Assembly: GCA_030562195.1 (NCBI GenBank)
Contig: JAUJPP010000003.1
Coordinates: 38,074,602 to 38,138,601 of the forward strand
Origin: Nipponacmea schrenckii
Taxonomy: Eukaryota; Mollusca; Gastropoda; Lottiidae
Length of the DNA stretch: 64,000 nucleotides
Reading direction: 5' to 3'
A program made the translations under genes and the position numbers. Below are positions 32,848-46,700 of this stretch, in pieces. Each line of letters begins with the position of its first letter. Position 1 is the stretch's first letter. Below the pieces are notes generated by a model. That model was not told the origin of the DNA, did not search any database, and saw only the letters and a list, made by a program, of their open reading frames with translations.

Positions 32848-35800
32848 CTATACAAGTTCTTTACAATTGTCTTTAGTAATATTTAGAGGCATTATGTGTA
32901 AATTTAGCTTCGTTCGAGCGTGTAAAGTGGGGTTTTGATTATCCCGAGCTGTCACTGTGTAGGACACAATTTGAGGAGTTGCTATATTCTTTACCAATTC
33001 AGTAGTTCGGACGATTCCGGTTGTTTTATTGATAGTTAAATATTCTGGTTGAGGACCAGAGATAGAGTAACTATAGGAAGATGGTCGTTCATCAACTTCG
33101 TCAAAGGCAATAGGTGTTGCAACAACAGTATCTTTTGGGAAGTCTTTGGAGATAGTTGAGGTGTATTTCTCCAGAGGAAAGACTGGTGCGTTATCGTTAA
33201 TATCATTAACAATTGCTGTTACATCACGAACAGTATTAATTGGAGGTGTACAGTTGTAGAGTGTAAGGATTTTAAAGTTATAATAAGGTTTTCCAGTTTC
33301 TCTATCAATTCTATCGGTAGTGATGATTGCTCCATTAGGTTTAACATCAAATGGCACTGTAAAATAAAATATTTCTTCTTATAATTTTATATTCTTAATA
33401 ATATTTAGCGGGATGCATAGTTTGAAGGGTATCGGGGACAATTTTAACTTCTGTTTGGAACATTCTAATTTTTCCTCCGAAGCCTGTTGTTCCTGGAATT
33501 CGAGAAATAGTTAACCAGAAATGACATAGCTCCTGCAAGCAGATTCGTACATAGCCTTAGCTACAATAACATAATCATGTTATCACATTTCTAATTAAAA
33601 ATGCCTACTAGTTAATCATTTCCTAATTTAACTCTCCACTGCGTCTTATTTTATTTAGTTAAAGGGGATGGAAGAAATGTATGCATTGGTGCCACAAATG
33701 GGTAAAGGTTATAGCCCATTAAGCCATTAAATACTTCGGTTTGTTTGCAGACTATAGACGTTAAGTATGGCTAAGAACAGAGTATATTTTTTAAAGCATA
33801 GATCATTTACCTGTCGGTTTTTGTGCTGGATCCACCTGAATGTTTTGGACTGGATGTTCCAGTTCAGGCTCGAGTCTACCAATAATCGAACCGATTGGTA
33901 TCTCCTCTGGAAGTACCATGACTCTTTGTTTTGGTTTCCTAGTGTCCTTGAGCGCGAAATCTGTATTTGGCACCCTAAGTGTGACTTCCGTGGTAGTTAA
34001 TCCAGCAGGGAAACCAAGATCCCGTGCTGTGACATTGAACTTATACACTGGTTTCAGAGGCTGAGAAAAGAATCCTTCTGATACATGGATTGTACCTAAA
34101 AGTAGAAGTAGACTATAAACACACTGCTTTGACAACATTACTGTTGTTACTTTTGTACATAAATTTTGATTTCAATACCTTTTTACACGATCAAAGTATC
34201 AACTATATTGTAAATACTATATTTCGAAGAAATCTTTAATTATTTTATGGTTTGTATATACATCTGTTTGAAGCCATTTGCAATGTACTTGAAATCATAA
34301 TTATGATATAAAGCCCTTTTGTTTTAACGTTCTGATACTTAAAAACCTTTTCAAGAAAACAGTATTTGTAAATGTATTTTTTCCTACCAGTATTGATGTC
34401 GAGTCTGAATTTTCCACTCATTTCATTTTCCAAAAGATACAGCAACAGATTATTAGGTTGAGTAGCATCTTTATCTACAGCTAGAGCACGACCTATAACT
34501 CCACCAGGTTTTATATCTTCAGCTACATCAAATTCAAATGATGATGAGAGAAACTTGGGGTGATTATCATTAATATCCACTACTGATATTAGTATTGTTC
34601 CTGTCGATGTTTTAGATGGAATTCCACCGTCGACAGCTATCACCTACAATATCAATTCGTTGATACGTATGATTCTTATATGGGAATAACACAACCATTT
34701 TGAATTACTACCTCGATTAAACGAGTCGACTGCGTTTTAACATGAACATTTTGGTGCTTTAGAATGGTCAATTTGAGTATTATTCACTAGTGAACTTACC
34801 TGGTGTCATAAAGTAACAGAATACTTCAGATCTGGTAAACTTACAAAACCAGGCTGTTTTTGAAAAACACTGAATCAATTTATTAAGCGTTTTCAATAAT
34901 CAAATTCATTTTTATAGATAGTTTTGTGGATATTTATTTATTTTTTAGGTTATTTATGGCAGCAGGTAAGACATATTTACTTATGAAAAGAACCAATATT
35001 GGCCAAGTTAAAAATTTTCAAATTATATGTTCATTCTAGGACCTATTACCCCTTTAAAAGGTTGTTAAATTTCAACAATGACTTTCATCACATTTAATGT
35101 CCTTTAAATGTGATTTAAAAAGTTAAGCATATTGTAATATGTACACTTTCGATAACCACTTAAAACATAATCATGATATTACAGTCCCTTACTTTCAACC
35201 CAATAGTGTTCGCAATTTAATAGCACATTCAATATATATGTATTCAATATATGCTGTAGTTTAAGATAATTAAAAAGATAGCTTGCCAGGCAAGGTAACA
35301 TACGCCCACTGATAGCTTTGATTGTAAAAGTAAAAGTCCAATTACAGCTGGTTCCTGATTTACAAGGAACTTGGAAGTTAACTATATTGTATTGCATTCA
35401 GTAAAAAAATCAAAAAGCATTTGTTGACAAACAGAACAATTTGAAATTCCCAGAATTCCAGGAATTCTTTTTGGAATCCTACCAAAATCTTCTTCTTCCT
35501 TGGTTGGTATTAAAGAAGTTTTTAGTTTATAGAATATAGTTTGTACAGTGTCCACAAGAAATGGTTGAAAGACAGAACAAATTTTGAAATCCAAAGTTCC
35601 AGAATTGAAGGAATTTCTTTCATAATCAAACAAAAATCAATAGGGGTCTGCCTTAGATGATAATGAACAAGTATGAGAAAATTCTATAAAAACTGTAGTC
35701 TCTACAGTGTCCACAAACAAACGGGCTGACAGACGAACAGACGGATGGACAGGGGCAACAACATTATACTTCCGAATTTCCATTTGGGTATATAAAAAAC

Positions 35801-37727
35801 TGTACTTCCTGCATTGTCTACAAGCAATTGACGACACACAGAAAACTTTAAATTCCAAGTCCCAGAATTCCAGGAATTTTTCCAAGTCACAGAATTCCAG
35901 GAATTCTTTTCGTAATCAGACCAAAATGTATATTGGTTTTTCCTTGAGTGATAATAAACATATTGTATACAAAGTTTCAAAGAGATCCCAGGAATTTTTC
36001 CAAGTCACAGAATTCCAGACAGGGGCGACAACAATATACGTCCATATTTCTATGTGGGCATATAAAAACAAAGTTTCAAAGAGATCTATCAAAAACTGTA
36101 GTCTCAAGAGTGCCAACAAGCAATTGTAGACAGACAGAACAACTTCGAATTCCAAGTCCCAGAATTCCAGGAATTTTTTTTGGAATTATACCAAAATCGA
36201 TAGGGGTCTTCATTGAATGATAATAAACATATATACCAAGTTTCAAGAAAATCCAATAAAAACTGTAGTCTCCACAGTGTCCACAAACAATTGTTGACAG
36301 ACGGATGACAAACAGTACAATTTGAAATTCCAAGTTCCAGAATTCCAGGAATTTTTTTCAGAATCATATCAAAATCAATAGGGGTCTTCCTTGGATGGTA
36401 ATAAACAAATATACCAAGTTACAAAAAGATTCATAAAGAAATGGAGTCTCTACAGTGTCCACAAGCTTTTGTTTACAAACAGAACAATTTGAAATTCAAA
36501 TCCAAGAATTCCAGGAATTTTTTTCGGAATCATACCAAAATCAATAGGGGTCTTCATTGAATGATAATAAACATGTATACCAAGTTTCAAGAAAATCCAA
36601 TGAAACCTGTAGTCTCCACAGTGTCCACAAACAATTATTGACAGACGGATGACAAACAGTACAATTCGAAATTCCAAGTCCCAGAATTCCAGGAATTTTT
36701 TTCAGAATCATATCAAAATCAATAGGGTTCTTCCTTGGATGGTTATAAACAAATATACCAAGTTACAAAAAGATTCATAAAAAAATGGAGTCTCTACAGT
36801 GTCCACAAGCTTTTGTTATCAAACAGAACAATTTGAAATTCAAAGTTCAAGAATTCCAGGAATTTTTTTCGGAATCATACCAAAATCGATAGGGGTCTTC
36901 GTTGAATGGTAATAAACATGTATACCAAGTTTCAAGAAGATCCAATAAAAACTGTAGTCTCTACAGTGTCCACAAACAATTGTTGACAGACGGATGAGAA
37001 ACAGTACATTCGAAATTCCAAGTTCCAGAATTCCAGGAATTTTTTTCAGAATCATATCAAAATCAATAGGGGTCTTCCTTGGATGGTAATAAACAAATAT
37101 ACCAAGTTACAAACAGATTCATAAAGAAATGGAGTCTCTACAGTGTCCACAAGCTTTTGTTTACAAACAGAACAATTTGAAATTCAAAGTCCAAGAATTC
37201 CAGGAATTTTTTTCGGAATCATACAAAAATCGATAGGGTTCTTCCTTGAGTGATTATAAACAAGTATACCAAGTTTCAAGAAATTCCAATAAAAACTGTA
37301 GTCTCTACAGTGTCCACAAACAATTGTTGACAGACGGACCGACGGACCGACGGACCGACGGACCGACGGACCGACGGACAGGGGCGACAACAATATACGT
37401 CCACATTTCTATGTGGGCGTATAAAAAGTGTTTTTCTCATCATTGTATCCAAAATCACAAAGCCATATGTCTTAAAAGTGTGCACGGTACACATGCTAAA
37501 TCTAAAGCTAAAGTTATACATCATTTGAATTAATGATAATCAACCACACCTACCTTAAAATGAAAGAAGTCATGGATCTCTCTATCAATATTGGCTATAT
37601 TACTGGTTATTAACTGACCAGTTTTAGAATTAAGTTGAAACAGTTGGCTACCTAATCCATGTAGATATAGTTTAACTCTTCTGTTAGCTGGTGTAGCATC
37701 GTCATCAATAACAGTAATATTCCGCTC
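32848..37727 (-). other. cadherin module 9 and C-terminus (exons 51-54)
   Basis: Exons 37727-37554 (A), 34643-34388 (B), 34095-33811 (C) and 33356-32848 (D plus end, 509 nt). A reads NIDREIHDFFHFK, an ordinary LDRE-like form without cysteines. B begins VIAVDGGIPS rather than the DENGxGL form. The last exon holds NDINDNAPVF and one further cadherin repeat before the stop. The 2.7-kb intron between exons 51 and 52 contains the repeat array at 35395-37427. Confidence 0.82.
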
Positions 37728-40700
37728 CTGAAATAATTTGGCATTAAAATATCCCATCAAAAGTTTAATGTAATAAATATTTTACATATTCATGCATACT
37801 AGTTATAAATGTTATGCCAATACAATACTAGACACATTAAGAGAAAACAAATGACCCCAAAAGTTCCCTATTCTCTTAACTGTTTTTGAATGTCCCCTTA
37901 GGTGGTCTCTGAATACAGGTGTTATAATGTCCTTTAGGATTTTTTCTGTGAGATCGTTATTACTGGGTTTATTTATTGAATTTAGAACCGAGGACAGAAT
38001 CTGAGAGATATGCCTTGTTAGATGCTCTAATTAAAATTATTGTTTTCATTAGTCATGTTCTGATTTCTATTATGTATTAAAACTAGCCCGATCCCATCAG
38101 ATCCAATGGTTTTAATAACCAGTCAACCACCATAACTGCTCTTTTCTTGAATACAAATTAGTAAAATATTCAAAGTGTTCTAACCAGGTTAACACGTTGA
38201 GGTGTTCTTTCATTCTTTTCATTTTCATGTACAAAACCCTGAAACACGTTACCCCCTTGAAACCGAGGGAAATGATCATTGACATCCTCTATTCTTATCT
38301 TGACTACGGCATTACTAGTTAACACTGGATCTCCATTGTCTTTAACTATTAAATGTAAGGTATAAAATTCTCGTATTTCTCTATCTAGTGGAGCTTTAAC
38401 AACCAGCCAACCAGAAGTAGCATTTATATAAAATGGAACTGCAATTAAATATAGATATAGAATTATACAGTAAAGGTCAAAGGTGATTACCATTGGTAAT
38501 TACTGTTTGAAATATGATAATATAACTTCCAAAGAAAGTCTGTGGTTTGTAGAATTTGAAAGAACTTCATTTTATTGCTGTAAACCAGCGGTATCTGAGA
38601 AAATCTGTTGAATCGCTACGACGATTGCAAAATCTCCAAATTCTCGAGTTCAATTTTCTGACAGAAATATTTGATTTCCTCGTTTACCAAAAACATGTCG
38701 AAATATGCGCCCATTGTTGATGCTTTGATATAAGGAATCGAAAATAGACTTGAGCTTGACAACTGTTGAAATAATAATTATATATTTCATAAATGTATAC
38801 TTACCAGTAAATTGTTCTTTTAAATGATATGTCAGTATCTGATGCTTATCTTTATCTTTAGCTTTTATATTGACTATCATGTGTCCAACTTCTATATCCT
38901 CTGGTAGCGTAATATCATGTTTAGATGTAGTCATCCATGGACGATGGTTGACTGGTACATTGATGTTAACAGTAGTAACAGCCATCCGCTTTGGTACTCC
39001 ATTATCCTGGGCAACAACCACCAACTTGTAGTGGTCATATTTTGGATGACGATTGAGTGAATCGATTAATATGATCTCACCTAAAAAATTATTTAGTATT
39101 TAGTAAAAGCATCGGATGCAGCAGCGGACTAGGTCGCTTAAGGCATACCTCAGTGATTTTGTGCAATTCGGACTGACTGAATGAAATTCGAAAAGGGGTG
39201 GTATACTCATTGTATTTGATGTTTCACTTTGTGATCAGAATTTGAACTCGATAGCCCAATAATTATATCAAATAAATTCAAAATATAACAACTTCTATTC
39301 CAAAGCTTTTAAGATTTACTACATTGTGTTATTAAAAACAAAATACCTGTCTCAGAATCAACAAAGAATTTCCCAAAACCACCAGATTTGTAAAGGTAGG
39401 TGATCTGATTATTTTGGATGGTAGCATCATCGTCAACAGCTGCTACTTTACCAATAAAACCAAGTTTAGTAGTCAATGGACTAATAGTAAATGTATAGTT
39501 ATCTAGGAACCGTGGTGAATGATCATTTTCATCTATTAACACTACAGTTAAGTTGGTAGACGTTGAAAGACCATCGCCATTTTGATCAGTTGCTATTAAC
39601 TACAGAATGAATAAATAAAATTAGATTTCACACTAAACTTTACTAAATAGTAATCGCATAGATTACTTACTAAACCTTACTTTAAAGTGCTAAATTTTAC
39701 GAGTTGCCATAAAGCCATTATGGTGACACATTGCTTTACATTAAGCTTAAGCAGTTTAAGCACTCTATGGAATTTAGTGGATAGGACTCTTTCGGAGCGT
39801 TTACCATTTGCGTTATGCTTTGCTCACTGCCCGTAAGTTGAGCACTCAGCATTCGTTCATAATCTGGACGGCACCTTATTATATTTTTGAATTTCTTACT
39901 TACTATGGAGATGGGAGTAATAAAGAAGCGTGCTGATGAATGTGGAAGAAAATTGAAAGCAGTTTGAGTTCACATATCTCATAAGTATGGTGAAATAAAC
40001 TTTGATTGCAAAACACATAGGCAGTAATTGGTAAAGGAGGTACCTTGAATTCATAACGACATGTAATCTCACAATCTAATGCTGATGGTTGTCTTAACTT
40101 CATCATACCAGATTCTAGGTCCAGTTCGAATAAATCAGCACCTTTCCCAACCAGTTTTATCTGAATATTTCTATTGTCCTCTGTCACATCGTCATCACTT
40201 ACACTGAATTCTGTATTCTAAACAAAGAAAACATAGATTGTCCTTTAAATTGACATTAAATATTTTTTTATAGTTACAGATAAACACGTGCAGTAAGATC
40301 AGAATGTTGCAAAGATGATTTATGAAGAATTTTTGTTGAAATTACCTACCAATGGAACGCTAAACCCTGGCTGCATTTGAGAAACATTTTCTGGTATCAA
40401 GGCTAGGTAACCAGTAGGAGATGAGAAGATTGGTGGATTGTCATTGGTATCATTGACAGATACTGTTACCATAGATGACGCTGTATACCGTGGTGCACCA
40501 TCATTCACTACCCGTACCATAAAGGTCATGTGTTCTACCACTTCCCTATCTATTGGCCCATTTGTTCTTAGCATTCCACTATATTTGTCAAGTTCAAATG
40601 GTGCTACAAGAACAAATAACAAAATGCTCCTTTAGAACAATAATATTGTGACCATTGTTTTGTTACTTCTAATTTCGAATGTCCTTCCCAAACCCGTCTT

Positions 40701-43700
40701 TTCGTGAAACTGCTTCAAGATTTCTCAAGACGAACATTATAAACCTACTTATCAGATACATGTATGCTGAACTATTCGGCGGCGCCAAGACTTTAATCTT
40801 CGACAAAAACTGTTCGTGGCCATAAAGTCCGTAATAAAAAGCAAATAGATTACCTCCAATGTCATCCATGTAAAACTCTATAGATTCTTCTTTATTGACA
40901 ATAAGATCTGGATCTTCAATATTGATTTGGGCTATATTGGTTTCTGGAAATTCATTTTCCAATACCGTTATTTTTATAATCGGGTCTATTATCGGTGGCT
41001 TGTTTGTCGGTACTTTTATATACAGTGAGCTGTTGGCAGACCTTCTTGGGAAACCATTGTCGATTGCCAGTATTGAAAGAGTATATACTTCTAAACAAGG
41101 TTCGTTGGCTAAATTACCAGCAACTAAAACATCGCCTGCAAAAATAAGCATACAAGCAACTCAAACAGATAGGGCAGTGTGCACTATAATGTTTCTTCAG
41201 TTCTTTGTGTAATGCATCACTATTCCTCGCCTAGTAGCTTGTATGGATAACGGGGAAAATGGAAGATATGTGGTCAACTTTTCGGCCAGAAATTTCCGTA
41301 AATTTGTCCATTTAATTTTATGTGGAAGGTGGAGACAGATGAGAGGCCCGAGCTGTCAAGGGGACAATTTACCGTATGCATAACTATACCTGAATCGGGA
41401 TCAATGTCAAATTTCCCATGTCCGCCATCTCTCAACATGTAAGTTATCTTGTTGTTTTGTTCAGAATAGTCAGGATCTGTGGCAGTAACTACACCAATTT
41501 TGGTACCAATGGGAGTCAAATACGATAAGCTGATGTTTTCTATGGGGTCAAATATTGGAGCATGGTCATTAATATCCTTAACGTAGATGGTTATATTTGT
41601 TGTCGTTGAAAGACCTTCTCCATCTTGATCTCGTGCTTCTAACTGAAAAGTATTCAAGTCAATCGCACTACAAACCTAAAGATCATAAGAGGGTCAAATT
41701 ATATTGATCCACAGGGCAGGACATCTTTGCAAAGCATTTCAAACTAGGGTCACATTTAGAACGACAATTTTCTTGTTAACCGTTATGGTGTAGAGCACTA
41801 CCAAAGACATGACTCTCCCTTCCTCATAATATATAACCCCATGGAATTAACAAGGAGGGACAAATCAAACCATCAAAATTCGCACTTACCAATAAATTAT
41901 ATTTTGCTGTATTTTCGGCGTCTAAAGATCCCGGATTAAGAACTTTGAGACCGGTTCCAGTATCATCTATTTCAAATACAACACTCCCAATTAATCGTAG
42001 TTTTATATCTCTATTTTCTGAGGTAGCATCATCATCACTAACATATATTGTTGGGTTCTGTGAATGTAGCAACAGAATACATATACAGGGTATAAATTAA
42101 ATACATGTATAGCAATATGAATCCGTATGGGTATCTTCGAATACCACGGAGAAAACACCCGAGGCAGATCAGGGGGTGCTAGAATATAAATGTATGAATG
42201 AATTATATTTTTAAGAAATATTGAAAGTGTAGATTAAATTTGAATCCTTTTAACAAAGACGTGATAGTCCAAAATGATGGAAAGTTGGTCTGATTTAAAA
42301 AACAACCTCATTTATGTAATGCGACCCAAACCAATGTTTTACTTGATTTATTTTCGATGTTTCTCTCCAAAATTCGAACAGGAAAAGTCTTTCTTACCAA
42401 ATGAATAAACGTTGCTGGTTCCTTGCTTTCAGTATATTCATCAACAAATCCGGTATAACCACCGGGTGAATTAAATACTGGATAGTTATCATTAGTGTCA
42501 ATGATTTCTACTATTACTGAACATGTTGAAGTTAATATAGGGTAACCTTGCTTCACCACCTCTACTAAAAACTGAAACTGATCCACTGATTCGCTGTCTA
42601 CATCTGTCAACACCGAGATAAATCCAGTCATTCTTTCCACATTAAAAGGCACTAAACAGAAATTAGGGTATAAAAAAATGGTTATATATATATCAACTGA
42701 TTTGATCCGATGCCGGTTCGAGGACGGAAAAGTGGGTTTGGCACTACCTCTTCTGAAAGCAATGGTCGGAGAATCATTAATCTTGAGAAGAATACGATAT
42801 ATTCTGTTACACCTCAGAATTGTTTGGATGTTCATCAGTATCCAAATTTAAAACAGTAATAGTAGTACAACTTACCAGAATTATTTTTCATGAAGTATTG
42901 AATTTGACCTGTGGCTATCTCTTGGCTATCATTTGCTGATATTTTACCAATAATAGTTGGTGGAACAGTATTTTCTTTCATTTGTAAATGTTCAACTTGT
43001 GGGATGGCTGGAGCTTTATTCATTGGTACATGGACCCTAACAGTTACTTCTGTTGATAGTCGAGGGTTTCCCGAATCCAGAACTTCAACATACAGATCAT
43101 ATGCATCTTGATATGGAGGAGACATCAGAGAATCCGCTACTGATATATCACCTAAAATTTAATTGATGTCAACAACCAACATCAAATCTCTGGACCCTAT
43201 TCATTATATTTGCATGTTTTAATGTAATCTACATTGCTATTGAGCTTTGCAATGATTTAAAGACTATGTATATATAACTTCCATTTGTACTTGGCAAAAG
43301 TTAAAGTTATAAAAGCCAGCGATAAACTTAATAAGATCAATGAGAGAGGGTATACTTTACCTGTATTAGAATTTATACTGAATTTACCAAGACCACCTTT
43401 TTTTAAACTGAACGTTAGTTTTTGATTCTTTTCAGAACAATCGAAATCACTGGCAATGATTTTCCCAACGTTTTCTCCTTTTATAGTGGAAGGGTGTAAA
43501 GTGAAATTGAATCCATCCATAACTACGGGAGCTTCGTCATTTACATCATCTATAACCAGGGTCACCGTCTGTTTAGAGCTTAAACCATTACTATCAATAA
43601 CTTTCAGCTGAATTAAAGACGAAATAATGCAACAATGCTTAACATTACCACATACTCAAATCATCGACATTCAATTAAAACCGTTGTTCTGGCCAGGACG

Positions 43701-46700
43701 ACTAACAGTGAAACCATAAGCATCTATTGGTCATTACTGACTTGTAGATTTTCTCTCTGAATTCAATTAGATTCAACTAGGCTCTATGGTAAGAGATTAA
43801 CTTACATCAAATTTGTAACTTCTGTCTTTCTCACAATCATACATTCTGGGTACTTTCAATGAGATCAATCCACTGTTTTCATTAACGGTAAACTCATTGT
43901 TTTTGTCATCTATTGAGAAACTATATTGTCTGTTTTCCTCAGTTGCATCATCATCAGTTATGTTAGGTACCTTTTAAACACAAAGACATCAGGCTTTAGG
44001 GTCCATGAGCAAAAAATGGAGAAAAAATTCAAAAATACGATTTCACGTCAAGCAAGCCAACAGAGATGCTTTGGGCGAAAACAGTCGAAGAAATTCTTTC
44101 CAATATTGGATAACTTGACGAATAAGAGTAACTTACTAATGGCAAATATTCAATAATTTGGTTTTCTTGTATATGAACAGTATAGTCGCCATCCCTGAAC
44201 CTAGGAGGTTCGTCATTAACGTCTACTATTGATACTGTAACTGCAGTGGACACAGTATACGCTGGTACACCACTATCCACTACAAACACCTTGAATTGAA
44301 ACTTCTCATTCTTTTCTCGATCTATTTGTTTAGTAGAAAATATTTCACCAGATGTTTGGTCGATTTTAAATGGAACTGTAAAAGATGATAAACCACGATG
44401 AATAATCATGAAAGTTTCCAAACAGTAATATAAATGAAACTCACTCTCGTCTTCTAGGCATAATTATATCTTATATATCAGGAATAATTTATTCAGCGCT
44501 TAAGACGCAGATTCTTAATTCCGTTTTGCATTTTTTCAGTCCATATGATTTTTGATTTTAGTACTGACGTTTAACACAATGTAACTCTTTTGGAATTCAT
44601 AATACGTTGTGAATATTTGTTTTCTCATAGAGTGGTATTCTGGAGATCTACCTACTCTTGCCCCGTGAGTGCTATAATATCTACTTCACCTTTTGAATCA
44701 TTAATAAGATGTGTGATTTTAGAATCGTTATCTACAGCTTCAACTCTTCCGACATAAAATCCCTCATATCGGTTTTCTGGGATCATAAACATATAAGAAC
44801 TACCAACATTGGGTCTAGAGTTCTTTATGATATTAATAGTAACATCAGTCAGACCAGATTGTATTGGTGTACCAGAGTCTATAGCTGTTACAGTCAGAAC
44901 ATACCGATCTTTAACTCCTCCATCCATTAGTGAATGGCTCAACCATATCTGACCTTTAAGTACAAAATACTGTTCAATACTTTATTTCTATATTTTATTA
45001 ATACAAATCAATTCAAAGTGAAAACTGACGAGAGTATTGTTGAAAGTTGGTTCCTTTAGAAAGATGGCAAGTTTCTTAAAGCATAACTCGTAACTTTCCA
45101 TTTATAAACAGTATGGATTGAACAAATAAGGGTAATTCTACATGTTTACATGTTTGCAAGCTTGTATATAAATACTACAAACATTGTAAGGTTTTCCTAA
45201 TAAGAAACTTAATCAACGCTTAATCTCCATCAAGGATATTTCAAATATTTTACCTGTATTTGGATCAATACTAAATTTGCCCTGTCCATCTTCCATTAGA
45301 TAAATAATATGGTTATTTGGATGCTCTCTATCTTTGTCTACCGCTTTCACTTGAACAACTTCTTTTCCAGTTGATGTCGAAATGTTAAGATACACTGAAT
45401 ACAAGAAATCAAACGTTGGAGCTTCATCGTTGATGTCTTCCAGACTTACCATCAGCGGTACAGATGACTGAAATCCTTCACCATTTTCATCAGTTACTTG
45501 AATCTGAAATATAATAGTACATGTATGTGATCCATCATCAATATAACAGTCAGAAGTGTCTCAGAGGTTATCAAAAAGTCAACATCATTAAGATTTATGG
45601 ATAATATGATATTCTGTTAGTGAATTCCTAATGGCTTGTTAAATTTAACGGATGATTTTTATTTATTTGAGCCGATGTTTATTTTATACTTTAGCCGATG
45701 GTTTTTTAGACTTTATCCGATGTTTTCCTTATATTCTAGCCGATGGTTTTTATATTTTAGCCGATGGTTTTTATATTTTAGCCGATGGTTTTTATATTTT
45801 AGCTGATGTTTTTTTTACTGGTCATTGGATTTCTATGTATATTTGATATTTCGCGTTTGTCTCTTATACAATTATTGGTATACGAGTACCAACCTGCATC
45901 TTGTATACACATTTTATTTCACAATCCAGTTTAGTTGGTTGTACAGCAGTCACTTGACCAGACACCGGGTCGATGGTAAACTGATGATCAGGATCACCTT
46001 CTAGAGAATATCTCAAATCATTTTTACTACTGAGAGCATCTGAATCAAGTACATGAATAGCTGGTGTCTGAAACAAATAAGTGTATAATTATCTCCACCG
46101 TGCACAACCCAAACCCCTTTTTCGTCATACTTCCTTGAGACTGTGGTAATACAAGTGAGGAGAATAACGTATTCATAGCTAAATTTTGTCCAATTTATAT
46201 TGGCCATAGAATCTTTCAGGGAATCACAAATGACTCGTGATAGTATATTTCTCGTTTCAAGTCATACTAAACGAAGTGTAATGAGTTAAGTTTAATATGG
46301 GTTAATATGACCATGCCAAACCCGTTCTGGGATGGGTAATATCTAGTAAAAGAACTATATATTCAGATAGAAAATACAAATTGGCATTCGGGAAATAGTG
46401 AAGCTCAGACTGTCGGGATCGCACTCATCGAACATAATAACTTCTTCCAAAGAAAGATTGTTTAAAGTTCTTATTATAGGTACTGTCTATAAAAGAACAA
46501 ATGAGTGCCGACATAAGTTACTTACAATATCCACAAGACCATTCGTTCCATGTTCTCTTATCTTTCCAGAATATCTCGGAGAAGTGAAAACTGGAACATT
46601 ATCATTGATGTCTAAGATGTTAACATTAACCACGGTAGTCATGGTATAACTAGGAATTCCACCATCTTCGGTCACGATCTGAAATTGGTACTTCATCTGT

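Noticed and set aside
35455..37240. CRISPR-like regular repeats
   Set aside because: Unit length ~166-178 bp with no unique spacers, in a eukaryotic intron; this is satellite-type DNA.
35179..37533. Many overlapping frames with repeated peptides such as MIPKKIPGILGL and CGHCGDYSF
   Set aside because: They are translations of the tandem repeat units, on both strands, and follow the repeat period; no start, splice or family evidence.
40895..41212. Plus-strand frames opposite cadherin exons (also 40438-40635, 42911-43111, 50973-51311, 33840-34064)
   Set aside because: They are antisense shadows of cadherin exons; the minus strand carries the conserved motifs and matching splice sites.
45652..45846. 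Frame with ILADGFY peptide repeats
   Set aside because: Product of the 21-bp minisatellite in a cadherin intron.
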